This document shows, piece by piece, positions 1-8,051 of a stretch of DNA of 32,765 nucleotides. The stretch spans positions 1 to 32,765 of the forward strand of contig JAIPJN010000007.1 in the NCBI GenBank assembly GCA_021734125.1, written 5' to 3'. This DNA comes from Patescibacteria group bacterium (lineage in GTDB: Bacteria > Patescibacteriota > Patescibacteriia > JAGPKW01). The notes under the pieces were generated by a model. It had not been told where the DNA came from, did not search any database, and saw only the letters and a list, made by a program, of their open reading frames with translations. The stretch's first letter is position 1, and every line of letters begins with the position of its first letter. The position numbers were made by a program, and so were the translations under genes.

Positions 1-562
1 TTCCAATCACCCTATGATCTCTTCTTTTTGCTTCTTCCATCATTTTTTTATATGAAACAAGTTCTTTTCTATCAGAAAAACATAAAACATAAATTCTAGT
101 CATCATTATATTCTTTTCATCACCTTTAAAATATGCACCAGCAAGTTTATCGATTTCCCAAGCTACACTTTTTAAATATTTTGTATTTTCTACATGAGGA
201 CCTTTGCAAAGATCTATAAAATCCCCAGTTTTATAAAAACTAATTTCTCCATCTTCAAGTTCAGAAATAAGTTCTATTTTATAATCTTGCCCCATCTCTT
301 TCATTTTTGAAATAGCATCTTCTTTAGATATTTCTATTTTTTCAAAATCAAGTTCACTATTTATAATTTTTTTCATTTCTTCAGTAATTTTAGAAAAATC
401 ATTTTCAGAAATTTTTTCAGGAAAAACAAAATCATAATAAAATCCATTATCTATAGCAGGACCAATTCCCAATTTAACATCAGGAAATAATTTTAAAACA
501 GCAGAAGCTAAAATGTGCGACATTGAATGTCTAATAATTTCTATATTTTTATTATTGTTCAT
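1..562 (-). CDS. thrS: Threonyl-tRNA synthetase, N-terminal part (runs off the window edge); starts at the editing domain, no TGS domain visible
   Basis: My translation of the minus strand from ATG at 562: MNNNKNIEIIRHSMSHILASAVLKLFPDVKLGIGPAIDNGFYYDF...; HSMSHILA and the GPAIDNGFYYDF block are typical of ThrRS. A T-box lies upstream. Not in the ORF track because it is truncated. Confidence 0.9.
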   Translation of the reverse strand, partial: MNNNKNIEIIRHSMSHILASAVLKLFPDVKLGIGPAIDNGFYYDFVFPEKISENDFSKITEEMKKIINSELDFEKIEISKEDAISKMKEMGQDYKIELISELEDGEISFYKTGDFIDLCKGPHVENTKYLKSVAWEIDKLAGAYFKGDEKNIMMTRIYVLCFSDRKELVSYKKMMEEAKRRDHRVIG

Positions 563-584
563 ATTTTTTTAATTAATTTATATA

Positions 585-775
585 AAATAAAAAATCTCAT
601 CTTAAAATTTAAAAGAATAACTTTTAAATTCTAGGACGAGATTTCCCGCGGTTCCACCTAAATTCCTTGAAAAAATCAAGGCACTCTAGATATTTTTTAT
701 CTAAATTTAGCCAAAAGGTATATCTTATCAGATATAATAGAGTTGGTAGCTCCATCAATCATTTAGAATAAAAAA
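585..775 (-). promoter_or_regulatory. T-box riboswitch leader of thrS (compact Stem I, Stem III, antiterminator/terminator)
   Basis: Minus strand contains AGGTGGAACCGCGGG (rc of 645-659), the T-box consensus. Stem III CCTTGA-tttttt-TCAAGG precedes it. Antiterminator AATTTAGG/CCTAGAATT competes with terminator AAATCTCGTC...GATGAGATTT followed by a T-run. Candidate specifier ACC (Thr) at 745-747. Confidence 0.93.
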
Positions 776-860
776 TCTTATTTAATTGTTAAATAAATAA
801 TAACAAATAAAAATATAAAAATCAAATATTAATATAAAATAATATGGGAATGCGCCATAA

Positions 861-890
861 TGTGGGAACGCGCCGTGGCGCGTTCCTACA
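861..890. repeat. GC-rich palindromic (REP-like) element, copy 1
   Basis: TGTGGGAACGCGCC-GT-GGCGCGTTCCTACA: 14-bp stem with one G-U pair, in otherwise very AT-rich DNA. The 22-bp core recurs at 1441-1462. Confidence 0.85.
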
Positions 891-940
891 TAAAATCTCA
901 AAATAAAATATTTTATAAAACAAAAAATCATAAAATAAAA

Positions 941-969
941 TTGACAAAAATCAATTTTAATGGTATAAA
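941..969 (+). promoter_or_regulatory. Sigma70-type promoter with extended -10
   Basis: TTGACA (941-946), 17-nt spacer, TATAAA (964-969) preceded by TGG (extended -10 TGn). Lies just upstream of the 1032 ORF. Confidence 0.75.
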
Positions 970-1031
970 TAAAACATAAAATTCAAAATTATTTTGTAGT
1001 GGCCAATGATCGTTGGTCTCGGGAGGAAATT

Positions 1032-1295
1032 ATGTTAACTACAAAGGCAAGAGATCTCCTTGATAGAATGGAATCAGGAGATAAAAATGTGCATTTAAAA
1101 GACGTTTTGAATGCACAACGAAAAATTAAAAGATTACCAACTGGTAATTGGCAATGTCAGTATTGTGTATACCGAGATTGTATACACAATATAACAAAAG
1201 AAGAAGATCTTCCTAAAGAAAATACTCCGGAAGGTTGGAAGCTTTTTCATAAATTTGACGGCTGCTGGGGCTGTAAAGATTATGAAAAAATATAA
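1032..1295 (+). CDS. Small Cys-rich (putative zinc-binding) protein of unknown function, 87 aa; start re-assigned from GTG 999 to ATG 1032
   Basis: ATG at 1032 is preceded by a strong SD (GGGAGGAAATTATG); the listed GTG at 999 has no SD. CxxCxxxxC (WQCQYCVYRDC) plus CxxC (GCWGC). Promoter upstream and terminator downstream. Confidence 0.75.
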   Translation: MLTTKARDLLDRMESGDKNVHLKDVLNAQRKIKRLPTGNWQCQYCVYRDCIHNITKEEDLPKENTPEGWKLFHKFDGCWGCKDYEKI

Positions 1296-1327
1296 AAGAC
1301 GCAATTACAATATTGCGTCTTTTTTTA
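1294..1327 (+). terminator. Rho-independent terminator
   Basis: AAAAGACGCAAT-tacaat-ATTGCGTCTTTTTTT immediately after the TAA of the 87-aa ORF. Confidence 0.85.
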
Positions 1328-1379
1328 TTAAATATATACACCCAAAAATATAAAACAAAACATTATTATTTAAAAAACA

Positions 1380-1410
1380 TAAAAAATCACGCAAAATTTC
1401 ACGTGATTTT
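1380..1410 (-). terminator. Rho-independent terminator of the RuBisCO/AMP phosphorylase unit
   Basis: Minus strand AAAATCACG-tgaaattttg-CGTGATTTTTT, downstream of the AMP phosphorylase stop. Confidence 0.65.
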
Positions 1411-1437
1411 AATTTAATATTTTTATTTTTATATATT

Positions 1438-1464
1438 GTAGGAACGCGCCGTGGCGCGTTCCCA
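1438..1464. repeat. GC-rich palindromic (REP-like) element, copy 2, probably inverted relative to copy 1
   Basis: GGAACGCGCCGTGGCGCGTTCC at 1441-1462, identical to the core at 865-886. Flanks TGTA...CCCA match the reverse complement of copy 1's flanks. Confidence 0.85.
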
Positions 1465-1514
1465 AAAATCGTACACCCACAAACAAAACACAAATTATAA
1501 ATCAAAACATTATT

Positions 1515-3017
1515 TTATTTTATATAATAAAGTTTTTTATTTTTCAATAAATCTAAAGCAACTTTAATTCTATTTTTATCTTTAGCATATAAAGTATATA
1601 ATCTATCACCTTTTGCAACTTCTTCACCTACTTTTCTATTTAAATAAACACCTGTAGATTCTGAAACTGGGCAACCAACAGCTCTTGCAACTTGATTTAA
1701 AAGTTTCATATCTATTTCAGAAATAATACCACTTTTTGGAGCATCAATATATTGTTTAACTGCACCTAAAACTAAATCTTCCGAATTAATTTTACTATAA
1801 CCACCTTGAGCTTTTATTATATCTTGCATTTTTTTCCAAGCTTCACCATTTTTTAATTGTTCTTTAGCTAATTTCTTTGCTTCATTCCCTTTTGCAAGTC
1901 CACATAAATCTATAAGTTTAGAAGATAATAAAACAACTTTTTCTTCTAAATCTTTAGGTCTTCTAGGATGTTGTTGCAAAACTCTTAACACATCTCTAGA
2001 TTCAAGAGCTGGACCAACCCCACTTCCAATAGGTTGAATAGCTTTAGTAATTTCAACATGTATTTTAATTCCAAATTTTGTAGCTACATATTCAAATTTT
2101 CTTTTAAGTTCAAGAGCAGTTTTTTGATCTGGCACTTTAGCCGTTTTACCAACAGGTATATCTATTAAAAGATGATTAATTCCCATAGCAACTTTTTTAG
2201 CCATTATACTTATAACTATTTTGGAATAAGGCTCCATAGAAATTGGGTAAGAAACTCTTATAATTCTATCATCTGCAGGAGCAAGAGATAATCCCCCACC
2301 CCAAACTAGACAAGAATTATTTTTCTTTACTAATTTTTTAATTTGATCAGCTGTAAACTCAATATCCATAATAACATTAACATCTTCACCTGTTGCAGCA
2401 GGAGAAGTTATAGCCTTAGAAAAAGTTTTAGGAATTTTTATACCTAAAGATGCTATAAGAGGAACCATTACCATAGTAGTTTCATTTCCAGGAACACCTC
2501 CAATACAATGTTTATCAGCTACTAATCCTTTAAATTTTAACATTTCACCAGTCTCAGCCATTGCTTTCGTCGTATGATAAAGTTCTAAATCAGTAGCTTT
2601 ATATATAAAAGAAGAGGCTACATAATATGTAGATAAAGTATCAGAAAATCTACCATCTGCTATATCTTTAATGATAGAATGAATTTCTTTATAATTTAAA
2701 GGCTTCCCTAATATTTTCTTTTTTAAAGCAATCATAGATTCTGGATTAACATCAGTAAAAGAAATTCTAGCAACCTCACCTTCTTTAAATTTATATTTAT
2801 CCCACATATTGGGTAAAACACCTATATGACCAACTTTTATTTTCTTTTTTGTTAAATTTACATTAGCAACAATTTCTTTTTTACCATCAATCTTAATACT
2901 AACTTTATCAGTATCTCTAATACCATTTTCCCAAGCATCAGATTCATTTAACAAAACTACAATCGCATTACCAGTAGAAACTGGATATAAAGTAGTTTTA
3001 GCATAATAAACACTCAT
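1515..3017 (-). CDS. deoA: AMP phosphorylase (thymidine-phosphorylase family, archaeal/CPR type)
   Basis: 500 aa; phosphorylase body with KHCIGGVPGNETTMVMVPLIASLG and SPAATGEDVNV, plus the extra N-terminal domain of AMP phosphorylases; adjacent to RuBisCO. Confidence 0.93.
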   Translation of the reverse strand: MSVYYAKTTLYPVSTGNAIVVLLNESDAWENGIRDTDKVSIKIDGKKEIVANVNLTKKKIKVGHIGVLPNMWDKYKFKEGEVARISFTDVNPESMIALKKKILGKPLNYKEIHSIIKDIADGRFSDTLSTYYVASSFIYKATDLELYHTTKAMAETGEMLKFKGLVADKHCIGGVPGNETTMVMVPLIASLGIKIPKTFSKAITSPAATGEDVNVIMDIEFTADQIKKLVKKNNSCLVWGGGLSLAPADDRIIRVSYPISMEPYSKIVISIMAKKVAMGINHLLIDIPVGKTAKVPDQKTALELKRKFEYVATKFGIKIHVEITKAIQPIGSGVGPALESRDVLRVLQQHPRRPKDLEEKVVLLSSKLIDLCGLAKGNEAKKLAKEQLKNGEAWKKMQDIIKAQGGYSKINSEDLVLGAVKQYIDAPKSGIISEIDMKLLNQVARAVGCPVSESTGVYLNRKVGEEVAKGDRLYTLYAKDKNRIKVALDLLKNKKLYYIK

Positions 3018-3040
3018 AGATTTTATTTAAATTAAACTTA

Positions 3041-4369
3041 TTATTTTCCCCATTTTTTTAAAGCTTTTTGAAGCTCTTTATGAGTTTTTGCATATTCAGA
3101 AAGAGAAATATTTTTTAAACTAGCATCAATAGCTTGACGACAAGCTTTAGCTCCAGAAGCACTACCATCTGGATGACCATGAAGACCGCCTCCATAGTTG
3201 ATAATAACATTATTTCCTAATATTTCTATAAGCTTAGAAGTAAGCCCAGGATGAAGTCCACCTGAAGCAATAGGCATAGTAGGTTTTATAGAAGACCAAT
3301 TTTCTTCTAAAATATCAAAACCAGCCCAATCTTCCTTTAAAAACTCATCTATTCTTATAACATCATCTTCATCTCCATCCATTTTACCAACAACTGTCCC
3401 TGTATGAAATTGATCTATTCCTGCAAGTCTAGCAAGTTTAGCTAAAACATACATAGTCATTCCATGTTCATCATTTCTAGTAAAAGCTGAATGTCCAGCT
3501 CTATGACCATGAATAACAAGTTTTAAATCTTGTTTTCTTAAAAGTTGAACATTATCCATACCAACAGAAACAACATCAATCATAACACATTTACCTCCAT
3601 GTTTTTTAACAAATTTAGCTCTTTTTAACATTAAATCAAATGGAGCAGTTACATTAAAAACATACATTTTCTTTTCACCTGTTTCTTTTTCTACCCTTTT
3701 TTTAACCTTCATAACTTCCCTAACTCTATCTTCAAATTTATTAAAGCTTAAACTGGTTAAATTTTCATCATCTTTTATAATATCTATACCATTTGACCAA
3801 ACATCATAAGCAATCTTTCCATATTGTTTAGGAGTCATACCAACTTTAGGTTTAACAATAGATCCAATAAGAGGTCTATTTTTTATATTTAATTTTTTCC
3901 TTATACCAGAAATTCCATGATAAGGACCTTGAAAAGAATTTATATATTTTTTTGGAAATTCCAAATCTAAAAGCCTTAAATTCTTTATACATTTCATGCT
4001 AAAAACATTTCCACCAACAGAAGAAAGAAGTTGAGGAATATTTCCAAATTCAAAAAGATCTAAAGGATAAGCTATTTTAATAACAGCTTTATTTTTATCT
4101 TTTTTCATTTTATTTTCTATAGTTTTACTAACCCTAAAATAACTAGGATAGTGATCAGAAATTTCAAAAACTATAGCATGTAATCTTTCGAAAGTAGCCT
4201 TTGATAAAGTTTTTACATCAGTCCAAGTTCCAATAGAACTTTCAGCAGCAACTTTAGACGCAGAAGTTTTTATATCATCCTCTCCATTAGTTTCTAAATA
4301 ATATGTAGCAATGATATGTTTTTTTAAATCTGGTTTAAATTTTAAATCAACATAAGAAAATTTAGACAT
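3041..4369 (-). CDS. rbcL: RuBisCO large subunit, form III-like
   Basis: 442 aa; AAESSIGTWTDV, SIVKPKVG, carbamylation motif IIKDDENLTS, HGHRAGHSAFTRN, HTGTVVGKMDGD, ASGGLHPG and YGGGLHGHPDG all present; C-terminus EYAKTHKELQKALKKWG resembles archaeal form III. Confidence 0.95.
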   Translation of the reverse strand: MSKFSYVDLKFKPDLKKHIIATYYLETNGEDDIKTSASKVAAESSIGTWTDVKTLSKATFERLHAIVFEISDHYPSYFRVSKTIENKMKKDKNKAVIKIAYPLDLFEFGNIPQLLSSVGGNVFSMKCIKNLRLLDLEFPKKYINSFQGPYHGISGIRKKLNIKNRPLIGSIVKPKVGMTPKQYGKIAYDVWSNGIDIIKDDENLTSLSFNKFEDRVREVMKVKKRVEKETGEKKMYVFNVTAPFDLMLKRAKFVKKHGGKCVMIDVVSVGMDNVQLLRKQDLKLVIHGHRAGHSAFTRNDEHGMTMYVLAKLARLAGIDQFHTGTVVGKMDGDEDDVIRIDEFLKEDWAGFDILEENWSSIKPTMPIASGGLHPGLTSKLIEILGNNVIINYGGGLHGHPDGSASGAKACRQAIDASLKNISLSEYAKTHKELQKALKKWGK

Positions 4370-4415
4370 ATTTTTCTTTTTAACCTTTTTAAATTACTTA
4401 AATTATAACATAAAA

Positions 4416-4449
4416 TAAAGAAAAATGCAGGAATATTTTCCTGCATTAA
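4416..4449 (-). terminator. Rho-independent terminator between the 50-aa ORF and rbcL
   Basis: Minus strand AATGCAGGAA-aata-TTCCTGCATTTTTC. Confidence 0.75.
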
Positions 4450-4457
4450 CTATTTTT

Positions 4458-4610
4458 TTAATATGAACTTCCGCCTATAGTATCAAAATTAATGTCTTCT
4501 TCTATTCCATCAAATTCATCTAAAGATATGTTTGGATAAAATTCATTTTCATCTTCATATTTATCAAAACTATTGATAAAATCTTCTGAAGAATTAAAAA
4601 ACTCCTTCAT
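4458..4610 (-). CDS. Small acidic protein of unknown function, 50 aa (not in the ORF track)
   Basis: My translation: MKEFFNSSEDFINSFDKYEDENEFYPNISLDEFDGIEEDINFDTIGGSSY*. Followed directly by a terminator. Confidence 0.55.
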   Translation of the reverse strand: MKEFFNSSEDFINSFDKYEDENEFYPNISLDEFDGIEEDINFDTIGGSSY

Positions 4611-4705
4611 ATTTTATAATATTAAAATTAAAAATACTTTACTTAACAAAAAAATTGTAGCACAAAAAAATAAATCGTCAACACTTTATAAAAAGCCTAT
4701 TAAAT

Positions 4706-5647
4706 CTAATCTAATAGTAAAAAGTTATAATATTTTTTTAAGTATTTTTTTACTTCTTTAGGTTTTATAATTCCAAATTCACAAATAATCCCTTTTATAA
4801 ATTTAGAAGGAACAACATCAAAAGCAAAATTTAATATTTTTAAATTAACTGGAGCATTCATCCATATTTCCTTGCTATCTCTTTGCTCAATTTTAATATT
4901 ATCTAATACATCTATTTTTAATAAAGAAGCAGCAATATAAACAGGAACATCAGAATAATATGAAGAAAGAGCCATTCCAAAACTTCCAACTTTATTAATA
5001 ATATCTCCATTTAATTTTATAGCATCAACTCCTATTATCATTTTATTCATTGTAAGATCTTTACCTGATATATCATTTATTAAAAAAGCAGAAGAAGAAT
5101 CTGGAAATAAAGTAGTTTCTATACCTATTTCAAGTAAATCTTTAGCTGTTTTTCTACCTTGATATAAAGGCCTTGTTTCTGAATTATAAACAGAAAAATC
5201 AATACCAAAATCATGAGCATTTTTTAAAACCCCAATAACAGAAGATGAATGGCAATGAACTATAATATTATCTCCATTTTTTATAAAAGCCTGTCCATAA
5301 GATTTTAAATTTTCTAAAGATCTATCAAGTAAATCTAAATAATAATCTAAAGACTTTAGTATTTCAGAAACAAGCTCATCAGTATTTTTTTTATCAAAAA
5401 TATTTATTTTAGATTCAACATATCTAATTCCATTAAAAAGTAATGGTTCAGTAGGTCTAGCATTTTTTAATAAAGTAGAAGCTTTCTTAAAATGTTTTCT
5501 AACTTCTGATATTTTAGTAAAATTTTGAGTAGAAAATTCTTTTTTTAATACAGAAAAAGAAGCTCTAGCTATATTAGTAGCGCCTTGTATTTTTATTTCT
5601 TTTATTTCTTTTGCAACCTTTTTTACCTTTTTTAAATCGCTTTTCAT
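4706..5647 (-). CDS. e2b2: Ribose-1,5-bisphosphate isomerase (eIF2B-like family)
   Basis: 313 aa; IQGATNIARASFSVL at the N-terminus, HCHSSSVIGVLKNA, NSETRPLYQGRKTAKDL, GVDAIKLNGDIINKVGSFGMAL; in the RuBisCO neighbourhood. Confidence 0.9.
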   Translation of the reverse strand: MKSDLKKVKKVAKEIKEIKIQGATNIARASFSVLKKEFSTQNFTKISEVRKHFKKASTLLKNARPTEPLLFNGIRYVESKINIFDKKNTDELVSEILKSLDYYLDLLDRSLENLKSYGQAFIKNGDNIIVHCHSSSVIGVLKNAHDFGIDFSVYNSETRPLYQGRKTAKDLLEIGIETTLFPDSSSAFLINDISGKDLTMNKMIIGVDAIKLNGDIINKVGSFGMALSSYYSDVPVYIAASLLKIDVLDNIKIEQRDSKEIWMNAPVNLKILNFAFDVVPSKFIKGIICEFGIIKPKEVKKYLKKYYNFLLLD

Positions 5648-5686
5648 AATAACATTATACCATATTTAAATAATATAAATAAAAAA

Positions 5687-7180
5687 CTAACGATTTTTAG
5701 GAGTACTCCAAAATCCTAAATATTTTGCAAACATCAATCTTGTATAAGCTTCCATTGCAGGAAAACATCCAAAAATAATCATAGTTATTGGTAAAAATAT
5801 CCATTGAATAAAAACAAAAATATAGTCAAAAAATTTCATTCCTCCTTCTTTTTTAGGAACTAATAAAAAAGAAAGGATAGAACATATAATAAGTCCAATA
5901 AGACTTATATTCATAATAAATTTCAATATATCAGGAGCATTTCTTGTTATTATATTTCCAGTAACATTAGTATAATTTATAACTTGGAGAGGTAAAAATC
6001 CAAAAAGAAACATAACTATAGCAGCAGTAGCCCAGGAAACACCACCTTCAAATTGATGAAAAAGATATTTAAATTTAATACCAAAAGGCATTTTTTTATT
6101 TTTTGTCCATTTTTTTATAATATAAGGAAAATTTTCCATTCCATAAGCCCATCTTCTCATTTGTTTATACTGACTTTTCATTGCAGAAAATATATTTTTA
6201 TCAGAAACACAATCCATAGAAAGCGGTATATAAACTGCTTTTATTTTATAATCTCCATTATAATGATTTATACATTGAAGACCAATTCTAGAATCTTCCG
6301 TCACTATATCTTTTTGCCAAAAACCAACATCCACTAAAGCTTTAAAATTCATACTATGAGATGCAAAAGTAAATAATTTTTGACGCCCAGCATCTCTGGA
6401 AAACTCATACAAAAGCCAAAAAGTAGTACTTCTTCCCACGATTCTCATAAGAAAAGGGGTTTTCCAAAAATTATTATTAAAAATTGCCATTGGTTGATAA
6501 CTAACTCTTTCAGGATTTTCTTCAGTTAAATGCAAATAAGTTAAATAAGAAAAATATTCTTTATGAGAATAGGTGTCAATATCAAAATTAGAAATAATTA
6601 CATTACCATAATAAATATCTAAATCATCTATTATATTTTGTAAAATTTTACCAGCATGATAAGCATTAGAACCCTTACCCTGCATTTCATCTTCTTTTAG
6701 ATAATGAATTGTAGTTTTGAATTTTAAAAACTTTTCCGAAAATTCTGAAATTAAATCATTTTCCATTTCTTTAAAATCTTTTTCTCTTATACCTTCACCT
6801 GATAAAACAACTATCATTTTTTCTTTATCATAAGAAGTTTTATAAAGATATTCTAAAGATTCTCTAACAATTTTATATGGAGTGTCTAAAGTTGTAAAAA
6901 TAACGGCATGATATATATCTTTTTTCTTTTCACTAAATTCTTTTTCTAATTTTTTAGTCCAATTTACTTTTATAACTTTTTTATATCTAGACCAAGAATA
7001 AATTATAGTTACTTGCATATAAACTATAATTCTAAAAAACCAAAAAATATCATAAATAATTATAATATAAATAACTAAAAGTGGCTTTATAAAAGATAAA
7101 ACAAACAAAGCTATAAAAATAAACCAAACTATAAAACCTGGTAATATTTCATAAAATCGAGTCCAAAAATCTTTTTTCAT
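5687..7180 (-). CDS. Membrane-embedded family 2 glycosyltransferase-like protein
   Basis: N-terminal and C-terminal TM segments flank a GT2-like region (VIVVLSGEG-type block, DIDTYSHKEYF, VTEDSRIGLQ, QMRRWAYG). Confidence 0.8.
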   Translation of the reverse strand: MKKDFWTRFYEILPGFIVWFIFIALFVLSFIKPLLVIYIIIIYDIFWFFRIIVYMQVTIIYSWSRYKKVIKVNWTKKLEKEFSEKKKDIYHAVIFTTLDTPYKIVRESLEYLYKTSYDKEKMIVVLSGEGIREKDFKEMENDLISEFSEKFLKFKTTIHYLKEDEMQGKGSNAYHAGKILQNIIDDLDIYYGNVIISNFDIDTYSHKEYFSYLTYLHLTEENPERVSYQPMAIFNNNFWKTPFLMRIVGRSTTFWLLYEFSRDAGRQKLFTFASHSMNFKALVDVGFWQKDIVTEDSRIGLQCINHYNGDYKIKAVYIPLSMDCVSDKNIFSAMKSQYKQMRRWAYGMENFPYIIKKWTKNKKMPFGIKFKYLFHQFEGGVSWATAAIVMFLFGFLPLQVINYTNVTGNIITRNAPDILKFIMNISLIGLIICSILSFLLVPKKEGGMKFFDYIFVFIQWIFLPITMIIFGCFPAMEAYTRLMFAKYLGFWSTPKNR

Positions 7181-7183
7181 AAA

Positions 7184-7594
7184 TTAATCAGAAGAAGTTA
7201 CAAGAAAAAGTATTCCTATTATAATAAGCATGGAAATACCTATCATTTCTGGAGAAATAGAAAAAATTTTGCCCATAAGTAATAAAAGTCCAAGAACTAT
7301 TAATAATAAACCTACAAATTCTTTAAAATTATTAACTTCTTTCTCTCTATATTCATTTGTTTTTTTATCTTTTTCTAATTTTACAGTTTTTTTATGTTTT
7401 TTATCATCTTTTTCAGTAGGAATAACAATCCACATAAATATATAAATTAAAAAACCAGCGCCTGAAAAAAGAAGAATAATAGCTATTAATCTTATAAGAA
7501 TAGAATCAACATCAAAATATTCAGCAATACCTCCACAAACACCACCTAAAACATAATCTTTTTGGGATCTATATAATTTTTTATTTTTTGACAT
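7184..7594 (-). CDS. PspC-domain membrane protein
   Basis: LYRSQKDYVLGGVCGGIAEYFDVDSILIRLIAIILLFSGAGFLIYIFMWIVIPTE is a PspC signature. Confidence 0.9.
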   Translation of the reverse strand: MSKNKKLYRSQKDYVLGGVCGGIAEYFDVDSILIRLIAIILLFSGAGFLIYIFMWIVIPTEKDDKKHKKTVKLEKDKKTNEYREKEVNNFKEFVGLLLIVLGLLLLMGKIFSISPEMIGISMLIIIGILFLVTSSD

Positions 7595-7663
7595 ATTTTT
7601 TATTATTTTATTTTTATTTATTTTCCATTTTAATTTTATAAAAAATAACGATAAATATCAAAC

Positions 7664-7696
7664 AAAAAAGTCATATATTATTATATGACTTTTTAA
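7664..7696. terminator. Near-symmetric terminator hairpin, active on the minus strand at least
   Basis: AAAAAAGTCATATA-ttat-TATATGACTTTTT just after the stop of the acidic ORF. Confidence 0.75.
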
Positions 7697-7699
7697 ATT

Positions 7700-8020
7700 T
7701 TAATACACAGCTAATTCATCATCATCTAAATCATCATAAATCGAATCACCATCATTTAATTTTTCATTTTCTTCATCTGATAATTCTTCTTCTGGATCAG
7801 TTAAATTATCATCAAAAAGATAATTAATTTCTTCACCTGATAATTCTTTTTCTAAATCCATAAAGATATGAGGATTACTATAAAAAAGATAATCAATTTC
7901 TTCATCTGATGAGATTCCTTCAACTTTTTCAATTTCTTCTATAGTTTTTTCTTCAACCAATTCTTTTTCTTTATCATTTTCCTCTTCTAAAGAATCAAAA
8001 ATTTCATCATACATTTCCAC
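7700..8020 (-). CDS. Highly acidic repeat-containing protein of unknown function, 106 aa
   Basis: Strong SD (AGGAGGGTGGAAATG). Recurring (L/I)S(S/G/D)(D/E)E(I)xYLF units, rich in Glu and Asp. Followed by a terminator. Confidence 0.75.
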   Translation of the reverse strand: MEMYDEIFDSLEEENDKEKELVEEKTIEEIEKVEGISSDEEIDYLFYSNPHIFMDLEKELSGEEINYLFDDNLTDPEEELSDEENEKLNDGDSIYDDLDDDELAVY

Positions 8021-8051
8021 CCTCCTAAATTTAATTTATTGTAAAAAATTA

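Noticed and set aside
1305-1505. 66-aa minus-strand ORF
   Set aside because: Spans two hairpin terminators and the GC-rich palindrome; no recognisable protein features.
4573-4761. 62-aa plus-strand ORF
   Set aside because: Overlaps the start of the 50-aa minus ORF and the end of the R15P isomerase; low-complexity Lys/Asn/Leu composition.
6053-6337. 94-aa plus-strand ORF
   Set aside because: Antisense to the well-supported glycosyltransferase gene.
7230-7445. 71-aa plus-strand ORF
   Set aside because: Antisense to the PspC gene.
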